A DNA stretch of 34,203 bases from positions 44,977 through 79,179 of the forward strand of contig VHZZ01001449.1 of assembly GCA_009801015.1 (NCBI GenBank), read 5' to 3'. A program made the position numbers and the translations under genes. How positions within the stretch are numbered: the stretch's first letter is position 1; every line of letters begins with the position of its first letter. The notes beneath the pieces were generated by a model. The model ran no database searches and was not told the origin of the DNA. It was given only the letters and a program-made list of their open reading frames with translations. Positions 21,213 to 32,755 of the stretch are shown here, piece by piece. This DNA is from Silene noctiflora. Its lineage: Eukaryota; Streptophyta; Magnoliopsida; Caryophyllales; Caryophyllaceae.

Positions 21213-21353
21213 CCGAAACCTACTCTACATTTTTCAAGCTAAGAGTTGCTGGATTCTTTGTTTGACCAAAGCAACCCTTGTGCACCTCTCTTCAAACCCC
21301 AAGATTCCATTAAAAACCTTCGAATCTACTTCTGATTTTCACCGTTCTCTGTA

Positions 21354-24300
21354 ATGGCAAACACCAGTGAAGGCAAGGCCAAATCAACTTCAAAGTCTGG
21401 TTAGTTTATGTTACTTTAAGTCTGTTTAATTACTCATTCTAACAGTAGATTTTGTTGGTATTGTAGATTACCCGTTAAAAAATTCAAACTTAATTATGTT
21501 AGTCTTTTTCAATTACTAGATTTTGTTGGTATTGGGGGATTCAGTTAGTCTTGCTTAAGGCGGTTTCATGCTAATATAATGAAACGGACTCAAATACAAC
21601 CCTATTAGTGGGTAAATGCAGGTATTATGAAAACCCGTTTTACAATAAACAAACTCGTGTAAGACCGCCTTAGACAAGTATTTGTATTTGTGCTGTGAAT
21701 TACCCATTGAAAAGATTTAATCTTTATTCATGTAAGTATTAGATGTTCTTGGTACTATGGATTGTCAATTGAAAAAGATTAATTTTTTATTCGTTTAATT
21801 ATTAGAATGTGTATTATGGATTACACATTGTAATGATTCAATCGTTTTGATGTAATTATTAGGTGGGAAGAAGAAGGAGGTGAAGAAGGAAACTGGGTTA
21901 GGCTTATCTTTCAAGAAAGATGAGAACTTTGGAGAATGGTACTCTGAGGTAATATAAATCTAGTGCAGCAGTGGCGGAACTAGGGGCTAGAAAGGGGCAG
22001 TCGCCCACTAAAATATGTAGTTAACATTTTGATTTTTTATCGAGTTTACCTTATTGCATTACTAATGTGTGCCCCTGAAGTCTTTCGACCCCTAACTACG
22101 CATCCTGGTTCTCCCACTGATAATATGGAGTTTACTTATGTTGGGTTCTTTTTCTTTGATCTAATTTAGGGTTCTAAACTGTTTGGAGTATTAATTGGAA
22201 TGTAGGTTGTTGTGAATGGTGAGATGATCGAGTATTATGACATTTCTGGATGCTACATTTTGAGGCCAACCACAATGGCTATTTGGGATATTTTGAAAGT
22301 AAGTTGATTGTTTTCTTCTTTCAATCATAGCTGCATGAATTATGCAGTTGTATCTAGTGTTTATTTCTGTATGAGAAGATAAGGGTTGCATTTGGCCATT
22401 TGCAGAGGTTAGGTTCATTAATCTGATGTTAATTTGGAGAATTATGCGTAAGCTTTGATTCCCTGTGTTTATATAGAGAACATGAAAGCCTGCTCGTGAT
22501 CCGTGCAATTTGTTGAGTGTTTGTACATGACGTCAGATAATTTCAGTTCCCTCACCCAAAAATATACTGTAATAATTGCAGAAATCAGTATGACTTTCTA
22601 CTAGACTCTATTGTCCGTTAGACCAGTACTATTTTTCTTCATTATAGCCGATTTATTATGCATTTCTTCAGTTTCGTTTTGGCAATGGTCAAATCGGAAA
22701 TCATATAGCTAGAAGTTTGTAGAATGTGACTTAATCAGCCGAGTTATCTTTGATGAAGTCTTAAATAGATTTCGTCCCCCTTTCTTTGTTTTTTCCCCTC
22801 ATAAAATCTAGATTTACTGTTCTTAGTGTGTGAAGCACCCGTGACTGTGCTTAGTTAATTTATATTCTACTTTGAACTTGCAGGATTTTTTTGATGACAA
22901 AATCAAGAAAATGAAGATAAAGAATTGCTATTTCCCACTATTTGTATCCCCTGGAGTATTGGAGAAGGAAAAAGATCACATCGAGGGGTTTGCCCCTGAG
23001 GTAATTATTATGTAACTCTACTTTGTGAAAAAATACTCTCTTCTGAACAGTTCTTCATTAACGAATTGTTTCTTTCTGGATTAGCCAATTGGGTCATCTG
23101 TGAAATACTATGCACATTTTCCACCATGTCTTGCATTCTAGGAGTCGTGTCTTTTGAACTGTACTTGGTAAATTTGAGATTTTGTTTCTATATTTGGAGT
23201 TCGTTAGAGCCTTAGAGGTTGCTTAAATGATTCTCTTCTGAATTCTGAACCTAAGTTTCAGCCTTAAATCATGCACAAAGGCTGTTAATCAGACTCTTTG
23301 CTTATGTCTTCCTGCCTATGTATGTTTGTACTACGTCCATTCCAAGTTGATTGTTCACATTTGACTTTGACGGAAGTCGTATTGGTTATTGATGCAATTG
23401 ATAACGGATCACTAAAAATAAATGTTATCCGATAATAAGAGCAGAGATGTCTCTGGGAAGGTTGGACTGAGGCAACTAATGACTTTATGCAGTGTCACCA
23501 GCCTGTGATTTATGAACACATACATGTTTATTTCAATCTTGTGCATCAGGTTGCATGGGTTACAAAGAGTGGAAAATCTGATCTAGAAGTTCCAATTGCC
23601 ATACGACCCACCAGTGAGACTGTCATGTACCCATACTTCTCCAAGTGGATTAGGGGACACCGTGATCTGCCCTTGAGACTTAACCAATGGTGTAATGTTG
23701 TCCGCTGGGAGTTCAGCAATCCTACTCCATTCATCAGGTAGCTGCAAAACTTATGGATTACAAACCAGGAATCGTATTTTTGTTGTACTTCTCTTTATTT
23801 CTGCTATGATGTTATTGCTTGAGATAATCACTAGAAGTACATAACATTAATCTTACATCGAATAGTGTGCCTTTATAAAGGGATGATTTTCGATAGGGTG
23901 ATCGCAAGTTTGCAAAACTATGAAGTGTAATAGATAAAGGAAGAGTGGACCATGGGCAAAAGTATCAAGACATGGGCTATTTATTTACTTTCCTCGATTT
24001 GCTATCGCACAAGAAATGACACCACCTTGTCACATCTATGAATGTTGCAAGGTTAACAGGCTTTCATCTCTTTGCGGTTTCCCTAGGTTGTTAAACAAAA
24101 GCTATTTTTGTAAAACGTTACACTATTATACCTGGCTAAGAATCTTGCAAGTTCATTATGCTTGTTCCTATCATAACTAGCTTAAGCATATTATCCACTT
24201 AGCTTGTTATTGTTGTTCATGTAATCAAGGTTTAAAAATGACAGAGTTCTCATGATTAGTGTGAGTGAGTGACCGATCACATAGTGATTGATAAATCGTT

Positions 24301-27300
24301 GTCTAACTGAAGCTTGTTTTGTGTTTATAGGAGCCGTGAATTTCTTTGGCAAGAGGGTCATACAGCTTTTGCAACACAGGCAGAAGCAGATGCTGAGGTA
24401 AAGTATTGTCTAGCTAACTAAGCTTTGTTGTATTAAAATTTTCACTGGTATACTCGAGAGGTAGGCAAAGAACTCTTGTTGCATGAGCTTAAATGTGCTC
24501 ATATAAGCCCTGATAGAAAAGCTGACACAAGCCCTCATAGAAAAGCTGATAAAAGCCTTATCTTGTTACTTTTAGAACACCTTAAAACAATTGAAGCAAT
24601 TATTTTTCCCTCAATTCTCCGTCCAAATTATTTTACTGACTGTATGCGAGACCATTCTTTCATAAAACTTGATGTTATATATGAACACTATTGGATAAAT
24701 TTGGGCTAAAATATATATATGTATTTTTTTTTATAATCGAAATAAATTACTAGGAGTGAGGATAAGATATCCTCCTTACGGATTGACATGGATTTCCTTA
24801 AAAGCCCCTGATGCTTTTCCCCGTTAAGAGCTTGTTCTAAAGAAAATCAACGGTGTGAAACAATTAGTTTTTCTTAAAGACTATAAGCTTTGCCCTTGAA
24901 AATATATTGCAAGACAGAAAATTTATTTTAAGTCATTTAAATGTGTTATTTTGGTGGACCAGTAGTGGACAACAACACTTCTTTCTAATTGATTGATCCC
25001 CCCTTAGCAATATTCTTGTTAAATGGCTTCTCATAAGTAGTAGAAGTATTAATCGTACAAAAAGTGGTAGAAGTATTCACTTTAAATTTTCGAGCATTAT
25101 GTATGATTGCTGTTCTAGGTTCTTGAAATATTGGAACTTTATCGGCAAATATACGAGGAGTTTTTGGCTGTTCCTGTGATCAAGGGAAAGAAAAGTGAAT
25201 TGGAGAAGTTTGCTGGTGGATATTACACTACAAGTGTTGAGGTATACATGTTTGTTAGTTGAAAAAAAAATTCTTGAGAAATTTTAATGCCGATTGTATA
25301 AAAATACATTTGTGAGATGTGTTTTTTGTATTCCTGCGTAGGTTGATTTTTTCCCCTTTCACAGGCTTTCATTCCAAACACTGGACGTGGCATACAAGGT
25401 GCAACCTCACATTGTTTGGGCCAAAATTTTGCTAAAATGTTTGAGATTACTTTCGAAAATGAGGAAGGAGAAAAGGCAATGGTTTGGCAGAACTCGTGGG
25501 CATATAGTACTCGAACGGTAATCCATTGTGCTATATAGCTATCATCCGATACTTAATGTTACTTCCATTCTAATTTGTTGGAAATTCCATGTATTCGACT
25601 TTTGCAGTGTATGTATCTGTCATGCCAGTACTTTATTTAAAATGCGTACATGATTTGTATTATTAGTCTCAAGGACTCTCAACAAACTTGTTTTGTAGAA
25701 ACCTAATATTCATGTATTAATATGCAGATAGGGGTGATGGTGATGACACACGGTGATGACAAGGGATTGGTATTGCCCCCGAAAGTGGCCGAATTGCAAA
25801 TCATTGTGGTGCCTGTTCCTTTCAAAGATGCAGACATGCAAGGAATCTTCGATGCTTGTATTTCTACTGTCAACACTTTGATTGATGCTGGTTTCCGAGC
25901 CGAGGCAGATCTCCGGGACAATTATTCTCCAGGTTGGAAGTACTCCCAGTGGGAGATGAGAGGTGTGCCTTTGAGAATTGAAATTGGCCCAAAGGATTTG
26001 GCTAAGAGTCAGGTATTTTTCGTTTTTCTGTGGCCGATAATATCATTCCCACATATATTACTCCATATGTCGTATCTTGGTTTATCTCTTTTGTTGCCAA
26101 TCTCCCAATTGTCAGTGGTGCTTGATACATATGTCAATTATATCTGCTTTACAATTTGCCTTTTGAGGATCACTCTCTAGGTGAAATTTGTGTTAAACTA
26201 AATTACTTGGAAGATCGTCATGCTAAGATAATGTGAGACCAACCCATTATCTTTAACTCCACTCATATACAGAGTGTTTATTAACCATCTAACTCAAAGA
26301 TAACTAAGTCATTTTAATTCTTGTATCGGTTCATCTCATGATAATATCACGATTATTATCGCGAGAGACCGTCACTTTGAAGAGGATTATGGGCATGGCA
26401 TGGTGGTGTCAAATTGTTACTTGGATAGCTTGCTTATTGGAAACTAGGAATGGTGGTGTCAAATTGTTACTTGGATAGCTTGCTTATTGGAAACTAGGAA
26501 TGAAGTACATATTCTCTATCTAAACGCCTTCATGTCTTTACAAGAATAACCGTTTTACAGGTTCGTCTTGTCCGACGTGACAACGCTGCCAAGATGGATA
26601 TACCCATGGCTGATTTGGTGGATCAGGTGAAAGAAGTGCTGGATCAAATTCAACAAAATTTGTTTGAGGTGGCTAAACAAAAGAGAGATGCATGCATCCA
26701 AGTAATTAAGACCTGGGAGGAATTTGCCGATGCCTTAGCTCACAAGAAATTAATTTTAGCTCCCTGGTGTGATGAAGAGGTACTGTAGTAACTGTACTTT
26801 CTCTTTTTCCGTCATATCCAAATTTTGGCGTCTGAAACTCGTATGGCTATTTTTATGCTTTGGTCCTTTGTTGATGCGTGGTAGTAGGCATCTATGTCGT
26901 CTTTCCAGGGATGAAGTCTTGGCTCGATATGATGAACTGCACTTGATTTGGTTGATTGCTAATTATCAGTATTATTCATATATTCAGGCAGTTGAGAAAG
27001 ATGTAAAAGCACGAACTAAGGGTGAAATGGGAGCAGCGAAGACTCTATGTACCCCGTTTGACCAGCCAGAGATGGAGGAAGGTACACACTCCTATTAGTC
27101 CTATAGTCCTATTAACAAAAAAAACAAGGAAACTACTTTGACTAGTATCATTGTTATATGACTGACGACCAAATCATGAAACTTTGTCCAATGTTTTCTC
27201 ACAATTAGCAAAAATCGCAACTGTAAAGAACGATTTATGAAAATAGTTGTTTCATAAAACAATGTCAACAAAGGATAACAACCAAAGTGAAATGGAACAA

Positions 27301-27551
27301 TTATGATGGGATGGAGGTAGTTTAACATCTTTTGGTTAATCGAAGTTTCTTCCATCTATACATTCAGAGAACCTTATGCTCCGTATGAGACGGTTTCTAA
27401 CATAAGATTACATAAATCCTTGCGTTTTGTGCGAAATCTTAGTTACATGAATTGATCATGAATTCATTTGTCCGATTTCTTTTCAGGAACCGTTTGCTTT
27501 GCTTCGGGAAAACCCGCTAAGAAGTGGACTTATTGGGGAAGGAGTTACTAA
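21354..27551 (+). CDS. Prolyl-tRNA synthetase, cytosolic eukaryote/archaeon type (12 exons)
   Basis: Exons: 21354-21399, 21863-21948, 22206-22298, 22884-23000, 23550-23737, 24331-24397, 25119-25241, 25365-25517, 25728-26012, 26561-26779, 26988-27081, 27487-27551. All junctions keep frame; product 511 aa. The enzyme charges tRNA-Pro with proline using ATP. Class II landmarks are [16 protein letters not shown] (133-148), motif 2 [19 protein letters not shown] (163-181), [10 protein letters not shown], and motif 3 [12 protein letters not shown]. The anticodon-binding region spans about 292-400 ([11 protein letters not shown] onward). The C-terminal domain keeps Cys456, Cys480 and Cys494 of the archaeal-type zinc-binding fold and ends [10 protein letters not shown]. 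The Lys-rich N-terminus ([17 protein letters not shown]) is not an organelle transit peptide, so the cytosol is likely. The start is the first ATG that opens this frame. Introns carry several MITEs and tandem duplications. Confidence 0.96.
21550..21678. mobile_element. Small inverted-repeat MITE in ProRS intron 1
   Basis: CTTGCTTAAGGCGGTTTCAT (from 21550) pairs with the reverse complement of the right end, CTTGTCTAAGGCGGTCTTAC (ending 21678). The element is 129 bp. Related ACCGTCTTA or AGACGGT words occur near 17606, 27380 and 33030, suggesting further family members. The target duplication is unclear. Confidence 0.65.
21969..22119. mobile_element. Small TIR element starting CAGTGGCGGA in ProRS intron 2
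   Basis: The left end CAGTGGCGGAACTAGGGG corresponds to the reverse-complemented right end CAGTGGGAGAACCAGGAT. Inside are GGGGC and GCCCC words in opposite orientation, so the 151 bp can fold on itself. The termini look hAT-like, but no 8-bp duplication was found. A related right half lies at 2440-2510. Confidence 0.65.
24503..24560. repeat. ~28-bp imperfect tandem duplication in ProRS intron 6
   Basis: AAGCCCT.ATAGAAAAGCTGA occurs twice in tandem, followed by the start of a third copy (AAAAGCC). It is non-coding. Confidence 0.75.
26400..26502. repeat. Perfect 50-bp tandem duplication in ProRS intron 9
   Basis: The unit starting TGGTGGTGTCAAATTGTTAC is present at 26401-26450 and again, identical, at 26451-26500. 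The absence of any mismatch implies a very recent duplication or an assembly artefact. The exon 10 acceptor lies 60 bp downstream. Confidence 0.97.
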
Positions 27552-30500
27552 CCCATTATTATGATTACCATCATATATGAGGGTGGCGGCCTGAAGTTCT
27601 GGTACTAGTGAAAGACCATCTCGCAAGCTGTTCTCTTCCCATAGACTTCGATTTGTGTTTTGGTTAAATTCATGATCTCTATTGGAACAAAATTGAAAAT
27701 TTCAATTAGCCGGTGTTGTTACCTTAAGCTTTAACTCGTCAACAAGTTTTGTGTAAGATAGTCGTAAGCTAAGATGGATACATAATACTCTGTATTAAGG
27801 TTATGTGAAAAGTCGACTTTGTGCGATTCGGTGTATTTATGATTTGAGCCAAGGAAGAGTCACCAAGACCGTATAGATCTGGTTGGCAAGTTTTAACACA
27901 AGTACATTCTAAATTTCTAATGTCTTGAACATGAGATGTCCGAAACCGAAGATTTGTATTCAGTGATGGAAACATTAGGAGTAGTTTGAAATTGTAAAGC
28001 CGCAAATTTCTTTCAAAATTGTCGTCCAAAAGGAAAGTATGGAAAAAAGTTGTGAAAGAGATAAAACGTTAACCAGAAGCAACCTTGATAAAGCGTACGC
28101 ATTGATGGAATTAAAGGAATTATTTAAGGGTCATAAAACGACGTGGTATTTGACATGGACGTTTATCCACAAAAACAGGCAATCTTTAGGGTTAGGAAAA
28201 GCCCAGAAAGATGTAAAATAAAACAATTGGGGGTAGTGGAAATGCTTTAAAACATCCCTTATATAAAAAACACGATCAATTTAGGTGCAAACCTTGATGG
28301 ATTTTGTACGCAACGGAAAGGCGTTAGCATTAGGGAAAAGTAGATTCATTATAATTTCTATGAGATGTAAATATGTGATATTAGCTTTAGTTGGTTAAAT
28401 GGAATAAATAGGTGATTAGCCTAAGTGAAAAAAAGTTAACTAATCACGGTATGGTATATATAACCTCTGATATAATCATTCTACAAAAATGAAATGCTTA
28501 TTGAGTGCCTTGTTTGTCATGCACCGTGCACGCACGAATGCACGATACACAAGTCGGGTACTCGGGTCAGACAAAAAATAACACGACCCATAGTTGGATA
28601 TTATTCTTTGATCAACTATAAATTCAGAACCGTATTTGAAAAGAACAATTGTTAATTGTTGTTATTAGTCAAAAATAGGACGTTGAACATTCAAAACCTT
28701 CCATTCTTCCAATAGCATCACCTCATTCAGCTGGTATATAGACAATGACAACAATATTTATTAAGAAGAAAAATCATTAGGGAGCTACCCCGTTGGTTAA
28801 AGCCAAAAGTCTAACCTCCATGGTTAACCGCCAAACTCATAATTCAACCCCTTCATTTTCTTCAATTGTCAAATTAGCCTGCATAAGTGAATTTCAACTC
28901 CATTTTTTTAATTTTCACCAAATTCTAATATTAAAGTCACTTTTAATACAATTAATCAAATAAAATATATTTTGTTTTATAATTTTAGAACTTTTATATT
29001 TATATTAAATATCGAGAATTGTTTTTTTTTTTTTTTTTTATAGTATATAAACAATTTATTATATATGTATGAATACTATATAAATTATAAACAACTTATT
29101 AAATATGTATGTAAAAGTGTTTTTTAATGATATATAAACTATGTAGAAATTCATAAAGTTGCAATTAATAATTTTTAGTATTTAGTAAATTGTTTAATAC
29201 TAATATAAAATATTTTCATTTAAAGATTTAGTGAAAATTTAAAAAATGGGGTTAATTTCACTTTTGGTGAAACTTAAGGGGCTTAATTGCTCCAAATGAA
29301 ACTTATGGGGCCTAATTTCACAATTGAACAAAGTTAAGGGGTTAATTACCAGTTTCGCGCATACCTAATTAAGTGCAAATGGTCAAATAGGCAACTAAGC
29401 TAAGTAACCCTTTCCATGAAAACAAAATTATTAGTTCTATTTCGTCTCCCATCATAAGTTCTTGCTCGTTTCTTTTTTAAGAAGTATTATGTGAATATTG
29501 TGTTAGATATAGTGTCGGAGTGAAGAAGAGTTAGTCATGAATAGTAGAAGAATTTGAAATTTTTAGTAGAAGTTTTTTTTTTCCAATCTACTTTTAGTTC
29601 TTTGTTTACTTTATTTTTTTATTTATACTTTAATCTTTTACGATTTTCAATCTTGCTCCCATCACTTAATAGATGACACCCTTGTCTTTTAAGGTATATG
29701 AGCCGTAGAAGAAAAGGCAATATGAAAGTGAGTGGTAAAACCAAGTTATTAGGCACATAAACAAGCTTAAGAGTTAAGATGATTAGTTAAATCTGTCTAT
29801 AATCTATATTCTATAAAGTGCGGTATGCTAATAAGGTCTGATTGAATATTGCTCTTGCTTTAGCAAGCATTTAAAGACGAAAAAGACAATTATTAATTTC
29901 AAAACTTAGGTCTCTATTAAATATTGTTGTACTAAAAAGGTGATAATGACTTGGTAACAAATCAGAGAAGTTTTGTACATATAAAATGTGATTTAAGAGG
30001 ACTAGAATTGTCAACAAATTATGCAAAGTACTAGATTCTAAGTTCATAATCTGTTCATGGATGTAATTGCTTAGAAAGTGACCCTAGATTAAGCATTATT
30101 TCTTGTCATTTACTCCCCGTCCGTTAGTTTTTGTCCTGTTTTAATAATTACGTACTTTCTTATTCATTTTCATTTTCATTTATTGGATTGATACTCTCAT
30201 TTATATTAAACAAACGTACTAAAATGAAATGAAAGATGAGTATTAATTAATTCCAAATATAATACTTGATATTACAAGACTGTAACAAAAAGCTTATAAT
30301 CGATTTTCAGCCATATTACGCTAAGCTGAACATTCACCTACGTTTTCCCGTTTTTCTAACATGATCTTTCTACTAATTTCATTGACACGAATATCTATGT
30401 AATCTCCCCGTCTCACAAATCGATAAAGATCATAGGTTGCTTTTACCATACTTATGAAGGTAGGCCAATACATTGGAGGCTATGCACTTGGATTCTTGCA

Positions 30501-31167
30501 ACAATGAGAATAAGCAAGAACAAGCAAAGTACACAGTGACAAATGACAATCAATGTCGTCAACTTTCAATAATTATCCTGCTTCTAGTTACGCACCATGT
30601 CAGATTGTCAGCAGCCCTCAACTCTTTACTCACAACACTTATTCAACAACCTTCACATGTTCACTTACTCTCAATCAATCTGGTCAACTCATTATCATTT
30701 ATTATTATGATTATGATTATATATATTCACTAATACAGAGAGAATATCATTGAACAGTCCATATTACTTATGACGTCTCACAAGCCTTTCCCTACTTGCC
30801 TCTCCCACTTGCAACTTTGTCTCAAGTCACAACATTTGTGAGAATTAGTGATCATTGAATTATTCCTCCCAAACTCTTTACATTTTATTAAAATACTCCT
30901 AAAAATAAATCAAAGTCCACACAAAATTTTCTTCCCAAATTACATTATTGAACACTATAGATGATACTTTATTTCAGTACCATTTATCTTTAAATTATTT
31001 ACAAATTTCACTTAACCCATTTTACACAATTTTTTTTTTCAATAATGAATTAAATATCACATTAACTCCCGAAATAATTTACATTTATGCAATATGAATA
31101 GATTAAACCATTGAACAATCGACTGAGTCTCCACCATCAGCTAAACCCAACCCGTCCTCAAGTGGCA
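27552..31167. other. Intergenic region between ProRS and the U-box gene
   Basis: ProRS (+) and the U-box gene (-) converge on this 3.6 kb AT-rich region, which holds both 3' UTRs. It contains one MITE-like element (28846-29343), a decayed Stowaway-type start near 30112 (CTCCCCGTCCGTTAG), and an ATT/GATTAT-rich simple repeat near 30703. The 60-codon frame at 28039 (MEKSCERDKTLTRSNLDKAY onward) resembles no family I know, and I do not call it a gene. Confidence 0.65.
28846..29343. mobile_element. MITE-like element with ~100-bp imperfect inverted repeats
   Basis: The left arm begins AACCCCTTCATTTTCTTCAA. The reverse-complemented right arm begins AACCCCTTAACTTTGTTCAA. The arms share further words (AATTGT, AAATTAG, CATAAGT, CATTTTTT, AATTTTCAC), with an extra ~25 bp in the right arm. 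The centre is very AT-rich and includes a T17-18 run. AATT flanks both ends closely. It has no coding capacity. Confidence 0.75.
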
Positions 31168-32658
31168 CTAAGCCCCGACCGAGTCAAGAATTGCCACCCA
31201 ATCAACCTCGTCGTTCTCCTCAACCGAACTCGCCCGCCTTCCCTTCAACACAACCAATATCCTCCTCGCCTTCTCCTTCGCCCGCTTGCTCCCCGTCTCC
31301 TCCACCAACCTCAACACCTCAACCGCATTCGCCTCCCTCGCCACCACCCTAAACCTCATACTCCCACAACTCAACGCATACAACGCCGCCACACAATTCT
31401 CCTTTGTTGACTCCGAACACAACTCCCCTCGCCTCAACACCGCCACCAATTCCTCCACCGCATTGGCGTCAATCATCGCCGTCTTCCCCGCCACACTCGT
31501 CGCAATCATACACAACACAAGCAAAACTCTCCCTGCCATCACATCATCCGACGCGCGCATCACCGCGAGCAACGCCGGAACCGCACCGAGTTTCACGAGT
31601 TTGACTCGGTTGTTGTAATCGAATGCGAGGTTGTACAATGCTAACGCTGAGTCACTCCGAGTTCGCTGCGAGTCGGACCGGATTAAGCAGTGCAACAATG
31701 GCGGTAAAGCTCCTAAAACTCCGATTGCCGTTCGATTCTTCTCTTCTAGAGAAAGCGAGAAGATTACACCAACGGCGTGATGTTGCGTTTCCGATAATCT
31801 TCCTTTCAATAAATCAATGATCGTCGGAACAATTCCTGACCGTACGATCTTGATTTTATTTTGATTTTCCAGTGATAAGTTTACTAACGCAGCAATGGCG
31901 TTCACTTGAACTTTCTCGTAGCTCGAAATCAACAATTGTCGCATCGCGCGTAACAATGGCGTCGTACATAACTTTACTCTCGCAATTTCGTCATTTCTCG
32001 TGTTTTTTCGAAGAGTAATCGCGCTCTGCTCTTGTTCGTACGGATCATGACTATTGAATTTCGCGATATACGCTTCATCGCAATCGTTGTCGAAAACGAT
32101 AGCGTTAGGATTTAACACGTCGTCGGAAAATCGTAATTCCGATGACGAAGAATTCCAGGATTCCGGCCGAGTCACGAACGGTATCATACTGAGTGGACTC
32201 GCCGCAACAATAACCGACTCGTCCGAACTCATCGAGTCGAACCGGTTCACTTTCCGAGTCAAATCGGAGATAGCGGGCGAGCCGTTGGACATTCTCACCT
32301 TCTCCGTAACATCCGCAAAACTCTTCGTTATAGGGAAAACGATGCCGTTTTGGGCGCACCATTTGGGGATAGCGGTTTTGAGAGCGAGATTAGGAATAAC
32401 GGCGGAGAAGTCAGGGCACGTGCCGTCAGGTAGGTTCGGGGTGAAATTGGAGTCTCGACATAGCTGTGCGCACGTGCGGTCGAAGGTGTGACCCGAAGCT
32501 ATGACGACAGGTTCGGTGATCAGAGTTTGGCAAAGAGGGCATATGTATTCTGAAGGAGGTTGGGGTGGTGTTTGATGAGGTGGAGGTTCGGATGGCGGCG
32601 CGGATGAGGTTCGGAAAAGTGAGGTTTTAAATTTGAGGAATTTTTTATTAATTCCCAT
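31168..32658 (-). CDS. U-box E3 ubiquitin ligase with ARM repeats (PUB38/40-like)
   Basis: A single uninterrupted exon encodes 496 aa. After a basic, Pro-rich N-terminus, the U-box spans about 36-105: SEYICPLCQTLITEPVVIAS, GHTFDRTCAQLC, then TCPDFSAVIPNLALKTAIPK and WCAQNG. It binds the E2 enzyme. A linker rich in Ser and Asp (110-200) leads to ARM repeats (about 205-475), with EKVQVNAIAALVNLSLENQN, HHAVGVIFSLSLEEKNRTAI and RSDSALALYNLAFDYNNRVK. The end VEETGSKRAKEKARRIL is typical of the Arabidopsis PUB38-PUB41 group, which act on plant signalling proteins; which member is orthologous cannot be told here. The start is the first Met, preceded by a 38-base G run (C on the coding strand) about 60 bases upstream. 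GC content is higher than the surroundings. Confidence 0.95.
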   Translation of the reverse strand: MGINKKFLKFKTSLFRTSSAPPSEPPPHQTPPQPPSEYICPLCQTLITEPVVIASGHTFDRTCAQLCRDSNFTPNLPDGTCPDFSAVIPNLALKTAIPKWCAQNGIVFPITKSFADVTEKVRMSNGSPAISDLTRKVNRFDSMSSDESVIVAASPLSMIPFVTRPESWNSSSSELRFSDDVLNPNAIVFDNDCDEAYIAKFNSHDPYEQEQSAITLRKNTRNDEIARVKLCTTPLLRAMRQLLISSYEKVQVNAIAALVNLSLENQNKIKIVRSGIVPTIIDLLKGRLSETQHHAVGVIFSLSLEEKNRTAIGVLGALPPLLHCLIRSDSQRTRSDSALALYNLAFDYNNRVKLVKLGAVPALLAVMRASDDVMAGRVLLVLCMIATSVAGKTAMIDANAVEELVAVLRRGELCSESTKENCVAALYALSCGSMRFRVVAREANAVEVLRLVEETGSKRAKEKARRILVVLKGRRASSVEENDEVDWVAILDSVGA

Positions 32659-32713
32659 TGTTTTAGGTAACAGATGTTGTTGGGGCTAAATTAAAATGGT
32701 GTGATTCATTTTA

Positions 32714-32716
<3 letters not shown>

Positions 32717-32754
<38 letters not shown>
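32717..32754. repeat. 38-base G homopolymer upstream of the U-box gene
   Basis: An uninterrupted run of 38 G on the plus strand, i.e. poly(C) on the coding strand of the U-box gene, 59-96 nt before its ATG. It probably falls in the 5' UTR or core promoter. The length may be inaccurate. Confidence 0.95.

Positions 32755-32755
<1 letters not shown>

Larger units (their letters stand above)
17233..21353. other. Divergent intergenic region packed with DNA transposons
   Basis: The mannosidase (-) and ProRS (+) genes are transcribed away from this 4.1 kb region. It includes both promoters, a coding-like stretch of unknown nature (about 17763-17950, minus), an A-rich tract, a GGGTC-rich repeat (about 18176-18480), a PIF-like element with the assembly gap, a MITE-like element (19971-20346), a Stowaway (20384-20555) and a hAT element (20700-21212) ending about 140 bp before the ProRS ATG. 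No complete gene is seen. Confidence 0.75.

Noticed and set aside
23331-23400. Possible Stowaway start in ProRS intron 4 (CTACGTCCATTCCAAG)
   Set aside because: Only one terminus is present; no partner within the intron.
26769-27098. 109-codon plus-strand frame overlapping ProRS exon 11
   Set aside because: It mostly reads intron 10; only the part from 26988 is exon, supported by in-frame splice sites.
27100-27335. Possible Stowaway MITE in ProRS intron 11 (GGGATGGAGGTAGT at right)
   Set aside because: The right end looks Stowaway-like, but no matching left end or TA duplication could be identified.
28039-28221. 60-codon plus-strand frame starting MEKSCERDKTLTRSNLDKAY
   Set aside because: No recognised family, no neighbouring exons with matching splice sites, AT-rich surroundings; about the length expected by chance.
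31286-32491. Several plus-strand frames of 65-145 codons
   Set aside because: Shadows of the U-box coding sequence, which has clear U-box and ARM repeats on the minus strand.
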